NCBI RefSeq assembly: GCF_014652095.1
Contig: NZ_BMYD01000005.1
Span: 124,001-188,000 of the forward strand
Reading direction: 5' to 3'
Source of the DNA: Cognatilysobacter bugurensis
GTDB taxonomy: Bacteria; Pseudomonadota; Gammaproteobacteria; Xanthomonadales; Xanthomonadaceae
DNA: 64,000 nt
The position numbers and the translations under genes were made by a program. Positions within the stretch are counted from its first letter, which is position 1; every line of letters begins with the position of its first letter. Positions 63,192 to 64,000 of this stretch are shown here, piece by piece. The notes beneath the pieces were generated by a model. It had not been told where the DNA came from. It searched no databases and saw only the letters and a program-made list of their open reading frames with translations.

Positions 63192-64000
63192 ATGACGTCA
63201 CTGCACCAAGCCTCGGGTCGGTGGCGGTTCGGCCTGCTGCTGAGCCTGGCGACCGCCGCGTGCTGGGCGACCTTGCCGATCGCGCTCAAGCTCGTGCTCG
63301 ACGCGCTCGATCCGATCACGCTGACGTGGTTCCGTTTCCTCGTGGCCGCGCTGATCACCGGCGCCTGGCTCGCGGCGCGCGGCAAGCTGGGCGGCTACCG
63401 CGCGCTCGGCCGACGCGGCGCGACGCTGCTGCTCGTCGCCGGGCTCATGCTGCTCGGCAACTACGTGTTCTACCTGCTCGGCGTGCAGCACACCTCTCCG
63501 GGCAACGCGCAGCTGCTGATCCAGCTTGCGCCGCTGCTGATGGCGCTCGGCGGCATCTTCGTGTTCGGCGAATCGTTCCGCGCCGCGCAGTGGATCGGAC
63601 TGGCCGTGCTCGTCGGCGGTCTCGCGCTGTTCTTCCACGACCAACTCGCTCAGGCCATGATCCTCGAGGCGCGCACGCCGGGCAGCTATGTGCTGGGCTC
63701 ATCGCTGATCGTGCTCGCCGCGCTCGTGTGGGCGGTCTACGCGCTCGCGCAAAAACAATTGCTCATGCGGTTGAGTTCGATGCAGGTGCTGTGCGCGATC
63801 TATGCGCTCGCCGCACTCGCGCTGTGGCCGTTCGCCACGCCGTCCGCGCTGCTCACGCTCGATTCGACGCACGCGTGGCTGCTGCTGTACTGCGCGCTCA
63901 ACACCGTGGTCGCGTACGGCGCCTTCGCCGAAGCGCTCGCGCACTGGGAGGCCTCGCGCGTGTCCGCGGTGCTCGCGACGACGCCGCTGCTGTGCATCGG
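63192..64000 (+). CDS. EamA/DMT-superfamily transporter, partial (C-terminus beyond right edge)
   Basis: 269 codons are visible and the frame runs off the right edge. About nine hydrophobic segments are seen; the two EamA units are evident, with LATAACWATLPIALKLVLDALDPITLTWFRF opening the first (shown here in two parts: LATAACWATLPIALK and LDPITLTWFRF) and LIVLAALVWAVYALAQK opening the second. These are drug/metabolite exporters of unknown substrate. The ATG at 63192 has only a weak ribosome site. Confidence 0.9.
   Translation, partial: MTSLHQASGRWRFGLLLSLATAACWATLPIALKLVLDALDPITLTWFRFLVAALITGAWLAARGKLGGYRALGRRGATLLLVAGLMLLGNYVFYLLGVQHTSPGNAQLLIQLAPLLMALGGIFVFGESFRAAQWIGLAVLVGGLALFFHDQLAQAMILEARTPGSYVLGSSLIVLAALVWAVYALAQKQLLMRLSSMQVLCAIYALAALALWPFATPSALLTLDSTHAWLLLYCALNTVVAYGAFAEALAHWEASRVSAVLATTPLLCI

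Overview
The window is about 64 kb of very GC-rich (roughly 70 percent by eye), densely packed bacterial chromosome. It carries housekeeping genes typical of Gammaproteobacteria: tatABC, glyQS, tamAB, rdgC, ttcA, mnmG, hemH, plsB, zapE and an E. coli-type long QueF. Gene content and short heptanucleotide intergenic repeats fit a member of the Xanthomonadales/Lysobacterales, but this is an inference and no rRNA is present to settle it. I see no tRNA, rRNA, CRISPR array, insertion sequence, integrase or phage gene. Both window edges cut genes: a YaiO-like porin on the left and an EamA transporter on the right. Long open frames opposite real genes are common here because of codon-third-position GC bias and were left out.

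Layout. 1-4282: a minus-strand three-gene signalling operon (hybrid histidine kinase, single-domain response regulator, TPR/YaiO-type outer-membrane protein). 4350-9946: small metal-binding proteins (YkgJ, UPF0149/SEC-C, YchJ), queF, an M20D amidohydrolase and an erythromycin-esterase-family protein. 10047-15815: His-tailed cytochrome c plus DUF305 protein, YagU-like protein, threonine-synthase-like enzyme, amino-acid permease and a sensory-rhodopsin-transducer-family protein. 15839-20121 (minus): GH13 trehalose-synthase-like enzyme, zapE, alpha/beta hydrolase, cytochrome c5-like protein. 20337-25510 (plus): a compact Yjf-type operon built round a PspA/IM30 protein, with DUF2170, a two-TM potassium channel, DUF2491, DUF350, DUF1190 and a glutathionylspermidine-synthase-like ATP-grasp protein; it looks like a membrane-stress module.

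25725-30345 (minus): a five-gene cluster of two pilin-like proteins, a small secreted protein, a PapD-like chaperone and a usher-like outer-membrane barrel. It is preceded by a near-perfect sigma-54 promoter. I cannot assign it to a classical chaperone-usher family, and it is one of the two most interesting items. 30633-43727: lipoprotein, plsB, YdcH, ttcA, rdgC, a His/Cys-rich small ORF coupled to a YgjP-like metalloprotease, hydrolase, hemH, SYLF protein, tatABC, a membrane protein and a glutamine amidotransferase. 43906-53173: glyQS and tamAB. 53251-58430: a stress/iron-flavoured cluster (MBL-fold hydrolase, DUF4142 lipoprotein, two ferritin-like proteins, a disordered small protein, hemerythrin). 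58582-64000: sialidase-fold lipoprotein, mnmG, a 490-bp non-coding region, Tyr-rich lipoprotein and EamA transporter.

The second main find is in the non-coding region upstream of mnmG. A second sigma-54 promoter (near 62084-62100) is followed about 90 bases later by an isolated strong intrinsic terminator (62189-62225), with no plausible gene between. Together they define a candidate small RNA of about 115 nt with GGA-rich predicted loops. Two sigma-54 promoters, one on a surface-fibre operon and one on a candidate sRNA, are the main regulatory signals in the window.
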